DNA of 64,000 nucleotides from Mesorhizobium sp. B2-4-15 (GCF_006658505.1 NZ_VFUZ01000014.1:62001-126000); one strand, 5' to 3'; positions 40,846 through 50,765 are shown, numbered from the stretch's first letter. The notes: generated by a model not told the origin, from the sequence alone. Program-made: numbers and translations.

Positions 40846-43800
40846 ATGGCCAGCGTGAAATCCGCAGCTAAGTCGAAGAAGAGGGCAACGGCGGCGGCGA
40901 AGACGGAGGACAGGCCAGCCAGGCTTGCCGATTACCTGCTCGCCCGCGCGCCGGCGGAAGACATCGCCGCCTATCAAGTGGGGGACCTGGAACGCGCCGC
41001 CGACCTCGCCGGCCAGGCGGTAGCCCGTCACAAGAAAGGCGAGTGCGTCGTCGCCGTCGAGAGCGATCCGGGCGTCGCCCGAGAAGGCCGCCCGGTCACG
41101 GTCATCACGGTCGTCAATGACAACATGCCGTTCCTGTTCGACTCCATCCTTGGCGAGATCACCGAGACCGCCGGCGAGCCGACCCTGGTCACCCATCCGG
41201 TCATCACCGTGCGTCATGGCAAAGGCGGTGTCGAGGAAATCCTCGGCGACGGCAATTTCGCCAGGGACGACGGCGGCCACGACCGGCTGAGCGTCATCCA
41301 CGTCCATATCCCGCGGCTGACCGCGGAGGCGGCAAACGCCTTGACCGAGCGGCTGCGCAAGATGCTCGGCCAGGTGCATGCGGCCGTCAACGACTGGAAA
41401 CCGATGCTGGCCCGGCTCGATCAGGCGATCTCGGAGTTCCGCTATTCGGCTGTGCCGCTCGACAAGAAGAGCGTTGCCGAGGCGATCGCCTTCCTGGAGT
41501 GGCTGCGCGACGACAATTTCACCTTCCTCGGCATGCGCGAGTTCAAATATACCGGCGGCGAGGAAAGCGGCACGCTGGAGCGCGCCGACAAGCCCGGCCT
41601 TGGTATCCTGTCCGATCCCGACGTGCTGGTGCTCAGACGCGGCACTGAAGCGGTGACGACGACGCCTGAGATTCGCGCCTTCCTGCACGGGCCGGAGCCG
41701 CTGATCGTCACCAAGGCCAATGCCAAGTCTTCCGTGCACCGCCGCATCTATCTCGATTACATCGGCGTCAAGACCTACACCACCAAGGGGGCACTGGCGG
41801 GCGAACTGCGCATCGTCGGCCTGTTCACCTCGACCGCCTACACGCGCTCGGTGATGAAGATCCCATATCTCAGGTCCAAGGCCGAAACCATCATCGCCAA
41901 ATCCGGTTTCGACCGGCACGACCATTCCGGCAAGGCGCTGATCAATGTGCTGGAGAGCTATCCGCGCGACGAATTGTTCCAGGTCCCGGTGCCGATCCTG
42001 AGGAAGCACGCCGCGGCCATCCTCGGCCTGATCGAGCGGCCGCGGGTCAGGGCGCTGGTGCGCGCCGACCAGTTCGACCGCTTCGTCTCGATCCTCGTCT
42101 TCGTGCCGCGCGACCGCTACGACAGCGTGGTGCGCGAGAAGGTCGGCGCCTATCTCAAGACCGTGTTCGAAGGCCGGCTGTCGGCCTATTACCCGGCCTT
42201 CCCGGAAGGCGGGCTGGCGCGTGTCCACTTCATCATCGGCCGCTCCGGCGGCAAGACGCCAAGAGTCGAGCAGGCGACGATCGAGGCGGCGATCCGCGAC
42301 ATCGTCCGTACCTGGGAGGACGCCCTTTCCGAGGCGGCGGAGGCCAGCGGCAGCGACCCGGCGTTGAAAGCCATCGCCGCAAGGCTGCCGGAAAGCTACC
42401 GCGATTCGTTCAGCGCGGCGGTGGCGCTGGTCGATGCCGGGCGCATCGCCAAGATCAGCGCCGCCAATCCGATCGCCATCGACTATTATCGCCACGGCGA
42501 GCAGAAGCCGCAGCAGGCGGCGCTGAAGATCTATCACCATGGCAGCCCGGTGGCGTTGTCGCGGCGGGTGCCGGTGTTGGAAAACATCGGCTTCCGGGTG
42601 ATCAGCGAGCGTACGTTCGAGGTCGGCGACGACGCGACCGGCATGGTCTTCATCCACGACATGGAGCTGGAGAACAGCTACGGCAAGCCGATCGATCTTG
42701 CCGATGGCGGCGCGCTGTTCGAGGACGCGTTCCTGTCGGTCTGGCGCGGCGACGTCGACAATGATGGTTATAACGGCCTTGCCCAGACCGCCGGCCTGTG
42801 GTCTGAAGAAATTACCATCCTGCGCGCCTATGGCCGCTATCTGCAGCAGGTCGGCATTCCGCAAAGCCAGGATTTCATCGCTGCCGCACTCAACCGCTAC
42901 CCGGAGATCGCGCGCGGCCTGCACGACCTTTTCATCGCCCGGCTTGGGCCGACGGCAGAGACGGAAGGCGCCGTGGCGGCAAAGCACCTCAAGGCCAAGA
43001 TCAAGGATGCCTTGGAAGATGTGCCCAACATCGACGACGACACCATCATCCGGCGCTACCTGAATTTGGTCGAAGCCTCGCTGCGCACCAATCATTTCGT
43101 TGCCGATACGAAGCAGAAGGGTCAATCGCTGGCGATCAAGCTCGACTCGCAAGCGGTCGAGGGATTGCCGGCGCCACGGCCGTGGCGGGAGATCTTCGTC
43201 TACGGCTCCGAGGTCGAGGGGCTGCATCTGCGCTTCGGGCCGGTCGCGCGTGGCGGCCTGCGCTGGTCGGACCGCGCCCAGGACTACCGCACCGAAGTGC
43301 TTGGCCTGGTCAAGGCGCAGCAGGTCAAGAATGCCGTTATCGTGCCCGTCGGTGCCAAGGGCGGCTTCTTCCCCAAACGCCTGCCGGCGGGCGGCAGCCG
43401 CGACGCGATCTTCGAGGCCGGCACCTCGGCCTACAAGAACTTCGTCTCCAGCCTGCTGTCGATCACGGACAATATCGGGCTGGACGGTGTCATTCCGCCG
43501 GCTGGCGTGGTGCGTCGCGACCAGGACGACCCCTATTTCGTCGTCGCCGCCGACAAGGGCACGGCCACCTTCTCCGACACCGCCAATGCCATCAGCGAAA
43601 GCCATGGTTTCTGGCTGGACGATGCCTTCGCCAGCGGCGGCTCCGCCGGTTATGATCACAAGAAGATGGGCATCACCGCCAAGGGCGCCTGGGAAGCGGT
43701 CAAGCGGCATTTCCGCGAAATGAACCGCGACATCCAGACCTCGCCCTTCACCGTCGTCGGCGTCGGCGACATGTCGGGCGACGTGTTCGGCAACGGCATG

Positions 43801-45636
43801 TTGTTGTCGCCGAAAACGCGGCTGATCGCCGCCTTCGACCATCGCGACATCTTCATCGATCCCGATCCGGACATGGAGGCCTCGATGGCCGAGCGCCAGC
43901 GCATGTTCGCGCTGCCACGGTCGAGCTGGCAGGATTATGACAAGACCAAGCTGTCGGAAGGCGGCATCATCGTCTCGCGCAGCCAGAAGTCGATCACCTT
44001 GCCGGCCGCGGCTGCGGCGGCGATCGGCCTTGCCAAGACGACCGCCACGCCGGTCGAGATCATGACCGCCATCCTCAAGGCGCCGGTCGACCTTTTGTGG
44101 TTCGGCGGCATCGGCACCTATCTGCGGGCCTCGACCGAGACCAACGCCGATGTCGGCGACCGGGCCAACGACGCCATCCGCGTCACCGCGCTCGACGTGC
44201 GCGCCAGGGTGATCGGCGAGGGCGCCAACCTCGGCGTCACCCAGCGGGCACGAATCGAGTTCGGCATGAATGGCGGCCGCTGCAATTCCGATGCCATCGA
44301 CAATTCCGGCGGCGTCAACTGTTCCGACGTCGAGGTCAACATCAAGATCGCGCTGGCATCCGCCATGCGCAAGGGATCGCTGAACCGTCCGGCACGCAAC
44401 AAGCTGCTGGCCGAGATGACCGACGAGGTCGGCGGGCTGGTGCTGTCCAACAATTACGAGCAGACGCTGGCGCTTTCGATCGCGCGCAAGCGCGGCCTCG
44501 CCGACATTGCGCATCAGGCCCGGTTCATGTCCGCGCTCGAAGCGCGGGGCCTGCTCGACCGTGCCGTGGAAACGCTGCCGTCCCCGGCGGCGCTCGCCGA
44601 GCGTGAGGCACGCGGCGAGCCGCTGACCAGGGCCGAGCTCGGCGTGCTGCTCGCCTATGCCAAGATCGTTCTGTTCTCCGACATCGTCGCCAGCGACGTG
44701 CCGGACGACGCGCATTTCGACCGTGATCTGATGGGCTATTTCCCGGACCGGATGGCGAAGAAATACGCCACCGAGATCCATGGTCACAGGCTGCGCCGCG
44801 AGATCATCGCCCGTGTCGTCGCCAACGACCTCGTCAATCGCGGCGGTCCGTCCTTCGTCAACCGGTTGCAGGAGGCCACGGGCCGCACCGCCGCCGATGT
44901 GGTGCGCACCTTCGCCGTGGTGCGGGATGGCTTTGCGCTGCCGGCGCTCTACCGCGAGATCGACGCGCTCGACAACCAGATCGACGGCCAGGTGCAGCTC
45001 GATCTCTACCAGATTGTGAGCCGGCTCATCTATATGAGCAGCGGCTGGTATCTGAAGAACGATGCCGGCACGGCGCCGCTCGGCCAGCGCATCGCCGAAT
45101 TGCAGGAGGCGCGCAAGGCGCTGGAACCCAAGCTCGTTCCCCTGCTGCCGGCGTTCTCGCGCGAGCGGATCGAGGAGAAGCGGCACGGGCTGTTCAAGGC
45201 CGGTGCGCCGGAAAGGCTGGCCGAGCAGCTGGCCTTGAGCGAAGTGGCGGAATTGATCCCCGACATCGCGTTGACGGCGCGCACGGCCGGCGCCGACATC
45301 GTCGCGGCCGCCAAGGCGTTCTTCGCCGTCAGCGATGCCTTCCGCATTCCGCGCGTCGAGGACGCCGCGCGCTCGATCACGCCGTCGGATTATTACGACC
45401 AACTCGCGCTGTCGCGCGCCACCGACACGATCGGCGCGGCGCGGCGCGGCATCGCGGTCGCCGCGCTCACCAGTCATGCCAAGGCGGCCGATCCGGTGGC
45501 CGCATGGCTGGAAGCCGGCGGCGAGCGGGTGGCGCGCATCCGCGAGCGGCTGCAGGCGCTGACCGAGGGCGGCGACATCACCGTGTCGCGGCTGTCGGTG
45601 GCGTCCGGGCTGATGAGCGATCTGACGGGGATGTGA
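40846..45636 (+). CDS. NAD-specific glutamate dehydrogenase, large type (GDH-180-like)
   Basis: 1596 residues, matching the very large NAD-GDH of alphaproteobacteria and pseudomonads. ATG 40846 follows GGGAGG. The N-terminal third contains ACT-like regulatory regions (VNDNMPFLFDSILGEITETA). The catalytic core has the substrate site RWSDRAQDYRTEVLGLVKAQ and PVGAKGGFFPKRLP (catalytic Lys), then the NAD-binding part GVGDMSGDVFGNGMLLS and RVIGEGANLGVTQRARIEFG. It deaminates glutamate to 2-oxoglutarate, mainly for amino-acid catabolism, in the cytoplasm. It is one uninterrupted frame. Confidence 0.97.
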   Translation: MASVKSAAKSKKRATAAAKTEDRPARLADYLLARAPAEDIAAYQVGDLERAADLAGQAVARHKKGECVVAVESDPGVAREGRPVTVITVVNDNMPFLFDSILGEITETAGEPTLVTHPVITVRHGKGGVEEILGDGNFARDDGGHDRLSVIHVHIPRLTAEAANALTERLRKMLGQVHAAVNDWKPMLARLDQAISEFRYSAVPLDKKSVAEAIAFLEWLRDDNFTFLGMREFKYTGGEESGTLERADKPGLGILSDPDVLVLRRGTEAVTTTPEIRAFLHGPEPLIVTKANAKSSVHRRIYLDYIGVKTYTTKGALAGELRIVGLFTSTAYTRSVMKIPYLRSKAETIIAKSGFDRHDHSGKALINVLESYPRDELFQVPVPILRKHAAAILGLIERPRVRALVRADQFDRFVSILVFVPRDRYDSVVREKVGAYLKTVFEGRLSAYYPAFPEGGLARVHFIIGRSGGKTPRVEQATIEAAIRDIVRTWEDALSEAAEASGSDPALKAIAARLPESYRDSFSAAVALVDAGRIAKISAANPIAIDYYRHGEQKPQQAALKIYHHGSPVALSRRVPVLENIGFRVISERTFEVGDDATGMVFIHDMELENSYGKPIDLADGGALFEDAFLSVWRGDVDNDGYNGLAQTAGLWSEEITILRAYGRYLQQVGIPQSQDFIAAALNRYPEIARGLHDLFIARLGPTAETEGAVAAKHLKAKIKDALEDVPNIDDDTIIRRYLNLVEASLRTNHFVADTKQKGQSLAIKLDSQAVEGLPAPRPWREIFVYGSEVEGLHLRFGPVARGGLRWSDRAQDYRTEVLGLVKAQQVKNAVIVPVGAKGGFFPKRLPAGGSRDAIFEAGTSAYKNFVSSLLSITDNIGLDGVIPPAGVVRRDQDDPYFVVAADKGTATFSDTANAISESHGFWLDDAFASGGSAGYDHKKMGITAKGAWEAVKRHFREMNRDIQTSPFTVVGVGDMSGDVFGNGMLLSPKTRLIAAFDHRDIFIDPDPDMEASMAERQRMFALPRSSWQDYDKTKLSEGGIIVSRSQKSITLPAAAAAAIGLAKTTATPVEIMTAILKAPVDLLWFGGIGTYLRASTETNADVGDRANDAIRVTALDVRARVIGEGANLGVTQRARIEFGMNGGRCNSDAIDNSGGVNCSDVEVNIKIALASAMRKGSLNRPARNKLLAEMTDEVGGLVLSNNYEQTLALSIARKRGLADIAHQARFMSALEARGLLDRAVETLPSPAALAEREARGEPLTRAELGVLLAYAKIVLFSDIVASDVPDDAHFDRDLMGYFPDRMAKKYATEIHGHRLRREIIARVVANDLVNRGGPSFVNRLQEATGRTAADVVRTFAVVRDGFALPALYREIDALDNQIDGQVQLDLYQIVSRLIYMSSGWYLKNDAGTAPLGQRIAELQEARKALEPKLVPLLPAFSRERIEEKRHGLFKAGAPERLAEQLALSEVAELIPDIALTARTAGADIVAAAKAFFAVSDAFRIPRVEDAARSITPSDYYDQLALSRATDTIGAARRGIAVAALTSHAKAADPVAAWLEAGGERVARIRERLQALTEGGDITVSRLSVASGLMSDLTGM

Positions 45637-45654
45637 CGAATTCTTGCGGAGATT

Positions 45655-45838
45655 GGTGCCGCCCCTCATCCGGCTGCCGCCACCTTCTCCCCGTATAGTG
45701 ACGGGGAGAAGCGAACCGGCTGGGAGGCCGGCGCTCATTCTGCCACGTCGAGGATTGGCGAAATCCTCGGCGACAGCGTCTTTCTCCCCGTCACCGTACG
45801 GGGAGAAGTGCCCGGCAGGGCAATGAGGGGCAGCGCGA
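45655..45838. repeat. Palindromic intergenic repeat, family R2 (copy d)
   Basis: Left end ggtgccgcccctcatccggc and right end caatgaggggcagcgcgacg pair; each half keeps the ctccccgtatagtgacgggg stem. It fills most of the space between the glutamate dehydrogenase and the UMF1-type transporter genes. Confidence 0.85.
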
Positions 45839-45917
45839 CGCTTGTCATTTGCATGAGCATCGGAAACATGCAGACATGGCGCCCGACACGGGCCGAGCGG
45901 GTGCCAGGGGAGTCAGC

Positions 45918-47294
45918 ATGGCGGTAGAGACAATGCAGCGGGCGTCCGGGCGCGGCATCTGGGGATGGATGTTCTTCGACTGGGCGGCGCAGCCGTTCTT
46001 CACGGTCGTCACCACCTTCATCTTCGGTCCCTATTTCGTTTCGCGCATGGCTGCCGACCCCAACACCGGCCAGGCGGTCTGGGGCTACGGCATCGCCGCG
46101 GCCGGGCTGGTCATCGCCGTGCTGTCGCCAGTCCTCGGCTCGATCGCCGACCAGACCGGGCCGCGCAAGCCGTGGATCGCCTTCTTCGCCGCCATCAAGA
46201 TCACCAGCCTTAGCTTGCTCTGGTTCGCCGCGCCCGGCTCGAACCTGTTCCTGATCGTGGCACTGTTCTCGCTGGCGTCGGTCGCGGCGGAATTCTCCAC
46301 GGTGTTCAATGATTCGATGATGCCGCGGCTGGTGCCGAAGAGCGAGATCGGCCGCATCTCCAACACGGCCTGGGGCCTCGGCTATCTCGGCGGCATGATC
46401 GCGCTGATCTTCGTGGTGACGTGCCTGGCCGGTTCGCCCGAGACCGGCAAGACCATCATCGGCATCGCCCCGCTGTTCGGGCTCGATCCGCATCTGGGCG
46501 AAGATGCCCGCGCCACCGGGCCGCTGTCGGCCGGCTGGTATTTCCTGTTCATCCTGCCGATGTTCTTCTTCACGCCGGACGCCATCAAGGGCATCCCAAT
46601 CGGGCCGGCGGTGCGCGAGGGCCTGTCGGAGCTGAAATCGACGCTGGCCGAGGTGCGCCGGCGCGGCGGCATCTTCCGCTTCCTCGTCGCACGGATGATC
46701 TATCAGGACGGCGTCAACGCGCTGCTGGCGCTCGGCGGCACGTTCGCGGCGGGCATGTTCCACTGGTCGATCACCGAGATCGGCATGTTCGGCATCATTC
46801 TCAACATCGTCGCCATTTTCGGCTGCTGGATCGCGGCGCGGCTGGACACCGCGCTCGGCTCCAAGGCGGTGGTGATGATCGCGCTGGTGATGCTGTCGGT
46901 CGCCACCATCGGTATCATCTCGACGGGGCCGGGCTTCACCTTGCTCGGCCTGATACCGCTCTCGACAACCGATTCGGGCGGCCTGTTCGGCACGGCGGCT
47001 GAAAAAGCTTATATCCTGTACGGCCTATTGATCGGCCTGGCTTTCGGACCGGTGCAGGCGTCGTCGCGTTCCTACATGGCGCGCAGCGTCACGGCGGCGG
47101 AATCCGGCCGCTATTTCGGCATTTATGCGCTGGCCGGCCGGGCGACCAGTTTCCTGGCACCGTTCCTGGTGGCGACCATCACCGCGCTCAGCGGTTCGGC
47201 GCGGCTCGGCATGGCGGTGATCATCCTGTTCCTCGGCATCGGCATGGCGATACTGGTGAGGACGCCGTATCCGGCGGATCGGCCGGCGGGGTAA
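45918..47294 (+). CDS. UMF1/Atg22-like MFS transporter
   Basis: 458 residues with about twelve membrane helices. The N-terminal WGWMFFDWAAQPFFTVVTTF is the hallmark of the Atg22/UMF1 branch (W-x-x-x-D-W-A-x-x-x-F), followed by GSIADQTGPRKPWIAFFAAI. ATG 45918 has GGGGAG five bases upstream. It is an inner-membrane permease; the yeast relative exports amino acids from the vacuole, but bacterial substrates are not known. Monocistronic between two repeats. Confidence 0.92.
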   Translation: MAVETMQRASGRGIWGWMFFDWAAQPFFTVVTTFIFGPYFVSRMAADPNTGQAVWGYGIAAAGLVIAVLSPVLGSIADQTGPRKPWIAFFAAIKITSLSLLWFAAPGSNLFLIVALFSLASVAAEFSTVFNDSMMPRLVPKSEIGRISNTAWGLGYLGGMIALIFVVTCLAGSPETGKTIIGIAPLFGLDPHLGEDARATGPLSAGWYFLFILPMFFFTPDAIKGIPIGPAVREGLSELKSTLAEVRRRGGIFRFLVARMIYQDGVNALLALGGTFAAGMFHWSITEIGMFGIILNIVAIFGCWIAARLDTALGSKAVVMIALVMLSVATIGIISTGPGFTLLGLIPLSTTDSGGLFGTAAEKAYILYGLLIGLAFGPVQASSRSYMARSVTAAESGRYFGIYALAGRATSFLAPFLVATITALSGSARLGMAVIILFLGIGMAILVRTPYPADRPAG

Positions 47295-47298
47295 GTTT

Positions 47299-47400
47299 AC
47301 CCTCCCCCTTGTGGGGAGGGTCGATCCGCGAAGCGGAGCGGGGTGGGGGCCCACCGCTCCCCCGGCACTACGCGCCGACCCTCCCAACAAGGGGGAGGGT
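47299..47400. repeat. Palindromic intergenic repeat, family R1 (copy b)
   Basis: Shares the termini accctcccccttgtggggag and complement and the inner gatccgcgaagcgga arm with the copy at 181-313, but is about 30 bases shorter in the middle. It separates the converging transporter and cbiB genes. Confidence 0.85.
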
Positions 47401-47404
47401 AACG

Positions 47405-48376
47405 TCACGCCACGATGACAATCACCGAGACCATCCCGAACAGCGCAATCAGCAGGTAGTCGGCGACCCGATAGAGTTGCAACGCCCGCCTGATGTCGCC
47501 GCTGTCGACGTCGCGGCGGCCGCCTTCGCCCATGAAAACGTCGTCGACCACCACGCCGCCATAGCTGCGCGGTCCGGCGAGCGCGAGTCCAAGCGCTCCG
47601 GCCATGGCCGCTTCCGGCCAGCCGGCGTTGGGCGAACGGTGCTTTTTGGCGTCGCGCCACACCGCAGTCCAGGCGTTGCGGGGATCGGCTTCCTTGACCA
47701 GGAAAGCAGCCAGCACGATCAGCAGAGCCGTCAGCCGCGACGCCGGCAGGTTGATCCAATCGTCGAAGCGCGCCGCCGCCCAGCCGAACGCCTCGTGGCG
47801 CGGGGTGCGGTGGCCGATCATTGAATCGGCGGTGTTGGCCGCCTTGTAGGCAGCACCTCCTGCTAGCCCGCCGACGCCTGTCCAGAAGGCGGGGGCGACG
47901 ATGCCGTCGGAAAAATTCTCGGCCAGGCTTTCGATCGCCGCGCGGCAGACGCCGGCCCTGTCGAGCGTCTCCGGGTCACGACCGACGATTCGCGAGACGG
48001 CGACACGGCCCATGGCGAGGCCACCCGAGTCAAGCGAGTCCGCCACGGCCTCGACATGTTCATACAGGCTCTTCTGCGACAGGAAAGACGTCGCCAGAAG
48101 GGCGGCAATGATCAGTCCCAGGGGAACGAACCAGAGCAGAAGGATCTGCACGCAAAGGCCGATCACCGCCGGTACCAGCACGATGACCAGAAGCGCCCGG
48201 ACGCCGCGTTGGCGACGCAGCGCGTCGGTATCAGTGGCGCGGTTGAGCCCGCGATCGAGAAAGGATATCAGGCTGCCGAACCACGTCACCGGATGACCGA
48301 TGGCGCGAAACAGCCAGTCCGGATAACCCAGGACGAATTCGACGGCCAGTGACAGGAAAGCGATCAGGACTGACAT
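47405..48376 (-). CDS. cbiB: Adenosylcobinamide-phosphate synthase (CbiB; CobD in rhizobial naming)
   Basis: 323 residues, membrane protein with several helices. Conserved CbiB segments: GYPDWLFRAIGHPVTWFGSL, RAAIESLAENFSDGIVAPAFW, YKAANTADSMIGHRTPRHEA and the C-terminal GGVVVDDVFMGEGGRRDV. It joins aminopropanol (phosphate) to adenosylcobyric acid in cobalamin synthesis. Its ATG (complement of 48374-48376) overlaps the start codon of cobC on the other strand. Named cbiB here to avoid confusion with Salmonella CobD. Confidence 0.95.
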   Translation of the reverse strand: MSVLIAFLSLAVEFVLGYPDWLFRAIGHPVTWFGSLISFLDRGLNRATDTDALRRQRGVRALLVIVLVPAVIGLCVQILLLWFVPLGLIIAALLATSFLSQKSLYEHVEAVADSLDSGGLAMGRVAVSRIVGRDPETLDRAGVCRAAIESLAENFSDGIVAPAFWTGVGGLAGGAAYKAANTADSMIGHRTPRHEAFGWAAARFDDWINLPASRLTALLIVLAAFLVKEADPRNAWTAVWRDAKKHRSPNAGWPEAAMAGALGLALAGPRSYGGVVVDDVFMGEGGRRDVDSGDIRRALQLYRVADYLLIALFGMVSVIVIVA

Positions 48377-49421
48377 GAAGCTTCTTGAAGGAGCGGTGGA
48401 CCATGGTGGAAGTCTTGGCCGGGCGAGGGCGCTTTTCCCCAACGCCTTGCTGCCTTTCGTCGACCTCTCGACCGGTATCAATCCGCACTCCTACCCGCTT
48501 TTCGACTTGCCCGCCACCTCGCTGTCGCGATTGCCGGAAACAGGGCGCGGGCGTGAGCTTACAGAGATCGCGGCCAGCACCTATGGTGCGCCGTCGCCCG
48601 CAAATGTCGTCGCGGCGCCCGGCACGCAGATCCTGTTGCCGCGCGTGGCATCGCTGATCAGACCCGGCAAGGCATTGGTGCTGGGGCCGACCTATGCCGA
48701 ACACGCCCGGGCGGCGGCAATCGCCGGGCACGAGGTGTCCGGGGTCAGCGATTTTGCGGCGCTCGCCGACGCCGACCTTGCCATCATCGTCAATCCCAAC
48801 AACCCGGATGGGCGCGTCATCGAGCGCGACCGGCTGCTGGTGCTCGCCGCAGGATTGCGCGCCAGAGGCGGCCTGCTGGTCGTCGACGAGGCCTTCATGG
48901 ATGTCGGCCCGCGCGAACACAGCCTCGCAGGCGATGTCGGCCAGGGCGGCATCGTCGTGCTGCGCTCGTTCGGTAAGTTCTTTGGCCTGGCCGGCGTGCG
49001 GCTTGGATTCGCGCTTTCCGATACGCCAACGGTGGACCTGCTGGAAACGCAATTCGGCCCATGGGCCGTCGCCGGTCCGGCGCTGGAATATGGTATCCGC
49101 GCGCTCGCCGATATCGGCTGGCAGGACGCGATGCGGATATCGCTCGCGGAGGCATCGGCGCGGCTCGACGCGCTGTTCGGCCGCTTCGGCGTGTCCGTTG
49201 CCGGTGGTACCACGCTGTTCCGCTATCTCGGTCTGGCGGATGCCGCCGGCCTGTTTTCCGCGCTTGGCGAGCACGGTATCCTGCTGCGGCATTTCTCCGA
49301 CCGGCCGCATGTCCTGCGCGCAGGCCTGCCGGGGAGTGACGAAGAATGGCGGCGGCTCGAATTCGCTCTTGCCGGCTGGGCTTCGCGGCGCGACGATGGC
49401 GCCAGGGAGATCGCGCGATGA
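48375..49421 (+). CDS. cobC: Threonine-phosphate decarboxylase (CobC), PLP-dependent
   Basis: 348 residues, class I/II aminotransferase fold. PLP contacts: NPNNPDGRVIERD, LLVVDEAFMDVGP, and the Schiff-base Lys in VVLRSFGKFFGLAGVRLGFA. The N-terminal DLSTGINPHSYP is typical of CobC/CobD decarboxylases. It makes (R)-1-amino-2-propanol phosphate for the CbiB step. AGGA lies six bases before ATG 48375, inside the cbiB coding sequence. It overlaps the next gene by four bases. Confidence 0.94.
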   Translation: MKLLEGAVDHGGSLGRARALFPNALLPFVDLSTGINPHSYPLFDLPATSLSRLPETGRGRELTEIAASTYGAPSPANVVAAPGTQILLPRVASLIRPGKALVLGPTYAEHARAAAIAGHEVSGVSDFAALADADLAIIVNPNNPDGRVIERDRLLVLAAGLRARGGLLVVDEAFMDVGPREHSLAGDVGQGGIVVLRSFGKFFGLAGVRLGFALSDTPTVDLLETQFGPWAVAGPALEYGIRALADIGWQDAMRISLAEASARLDALFGRFGVSVAGGTTLFRYLGLADAAGLFSALGEHGILLRHFSDRPHVLRAGLPGSDEEWRRLEFALAGWASRRDDGAREIAR

Positions 49422-49942
49422 TGATCCATGTCTGTTCGCTGGCAAAGGTCGAGGAAACGGTGGCGAGGACCGGTGCCGACCGCCTGCTGTCGCTGCTCGC
49501 CGCCGGAACCGAGGTGGTGCGCCCGGCCTCGATCGCCAGGGAAAACCATCTGCATCTGGTCATGCACGACATTGCTATAGCGCAGGACGGCATGACCATG
49601 CCGGGCGAGGATCACGTGCGCAACCTGCTCGATTTCGCGCGCCGGTGGGATAGGGCAAGGCCGATGGTGGTGCATTGCTATGCAGGCATCAGTCGTTCGA
49701 CCGCTTCGGCCTATATCATCGCCGCCGCCCTGGCGCCGAAACGCGACGAGGCCGAATTGGCTCAGACATTGCGGACGCTATCCCCCTCGGCGACACCCAA
49801 TCCGCGCCTGATTGCCGTGGCGGATGCCCTGCTTGATCGCAATGGCCGCATGATCGAGGCGATCCTGTCGATCGGCCGTGGCGCCGACGCCTTCGAGGGC
49901 ACGCCTTTTGCGCTGAAGATCGACGCTCAGGAGACTATCTAA
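49418..49942 (+). CDS. Tyrosine-phosphatase-family protein in the cobalamin locus
   Basis: 174 residues from ATG 49418, overlapping the cobC stop (ATGA). The P-loop is VVHCYAGISRSTASAY with nucleophile Cys87 and Arg93; Asp51 in VMHDIAIAQ could be the general acid. This places it among PTP/dual-specificity-like phosphatases. Coupling to cobC suggests that it dephosphorylates a pathway intermediate or a protein linked to B12 synthesis, but that is inference. Its end overlaps the convergent creatininase-family gene by eight bases. Confidence 0.85.
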   Translation: MMIHVCSLAKVEETVARTGADRLLSLLAAGTEVVRPASIARENHLHLVMHDIAIAQDGMTMPGEDHVRNLLDFARRWDRARPMVVHCYAGISRSTASAYIIAAALAPKRDEAELAQTLRTLSPSATPNPRLIAVADALLDRNGRMIEAILSIGRGADAFEGTPFALKIDAQETI

Positions 49943-50738
49943 GCCACTCCGCGAGCTTTGCCTCGCGCACATCGTTGAGCAGGCTGATGAACCCGCCGGC
50001 CTGATGTTCCGCAGTCAAGCGCCCTTTTTCGGCTGTCGCGATGCTGGCGTCGCCGACCACGCCGTTCGGGTTCAGGTCGCTGGCGAGCCAGGCAAAGGCG
50101 TGGGTGCCGGTGTGGCGCAGCAGCGAGAATTCCTTCTCGGCTTTGGCGACGTTGGAAACGAAATTGTCGGCCTTGCCCATGTCGACCAGATCCGGCCGGA
50201 AATGCAGCATCAGCGACGTCTCCACGTCGCCGCCATGGATGCCGTGCCGATCCTCGAGTTCGGTGTACATGCCGGCCGGGCGGCCGAAGCGCTGCCAGCT
50301 CGTCTTCACCGCCAGCATCTTTTCGCGGACGCGCAATTCACGCGTGATGATGCCCATGATCTCCTCATTGCCGCCATGCGAATTGACGACGACGAGCTTG
50401 CGCACACCGGCGCGCGCGACCGACAGGCCAAGCTCGGTCCAGGCCTCGACCAGTGTCGTTGCCGGCAAGGTAAGCGTGCCCGGCGCGTGCAGATGCTCGT
50501 TCGACTTGCCCACCGCCTGAACCGGCAGGATGCGGATGTCGAGATCGTCGGGCAGACGCGAAATGACCGTGTCGAGCATGCCGTTCATGATCGAGGTGTC
50601 GGTCGAGACAGGCAGATGCGGCCCGTGCTGTTCGATCGCCGCAACCGGCAGCACGGCGATCGTCGTCTCGGGATCGACCGAGGCATATTCGGTGGTCCGG
50701 TAGTCACCCCACCAGACGCGTCTTTTTGTCTTGTCCAT
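49935..50738 (-). CDS. Creatininase-family amidohydrolase
   Basis: 267 residues. Metal-binding positions of the family are visible: VAAIEQHGPHLPVSTDTSIM, VVVNSHGGNEEIMGIITREL and HGIHGGDVETSLML (His and Glu ligands). Family members hydrolyse cyclic or formyl amides (creatinine, formamidopyrimidines and others). It is codirectional with ridA about 215 bases upstream across a repeat, and next to a deaminase-containing block, which supports a role in breaking down a nitrogenous ring compound (inference). Confidence 0.9.
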   Translation of the reverse strand: MDKTKRRVWWGDYRTTEYASVDPETTIAVLPVAAIEQHGPHLPVSTDTSIMNGMLDTVISRLPDDLDIRILPVQAVGKSNEHLHAPGTLTLPATTLVEAWTELGLSVARAGVRKLVVVNSHGGNEEIMGIITRELRVREKMLAVKTSWQRFGRPAGMYTELEDRHGIHGGDVETSLMLHFRPDLVDMGKADNFVSNVAKAEKEFSLLRHTGTHAFAWLASDLNPNGVVGDASIATAEKGRLTAEHQAGGFISLLNDVREAKLAEWLR

Positions 50739-50765
50739 TTTGACCTCGAAGAAACTGAAGCGCGT

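Noticed and set aside
40771..45738. Open frame of 1655 codons on the minus strand opposite the glutamate dehydrogenase gene
   Set aside because: It is the antisense shadow of a long GC3-biased gene: Arg/His/Asp/Gly-rich, without family motifs, while the plus frame has complete NAD-GDH motifs.
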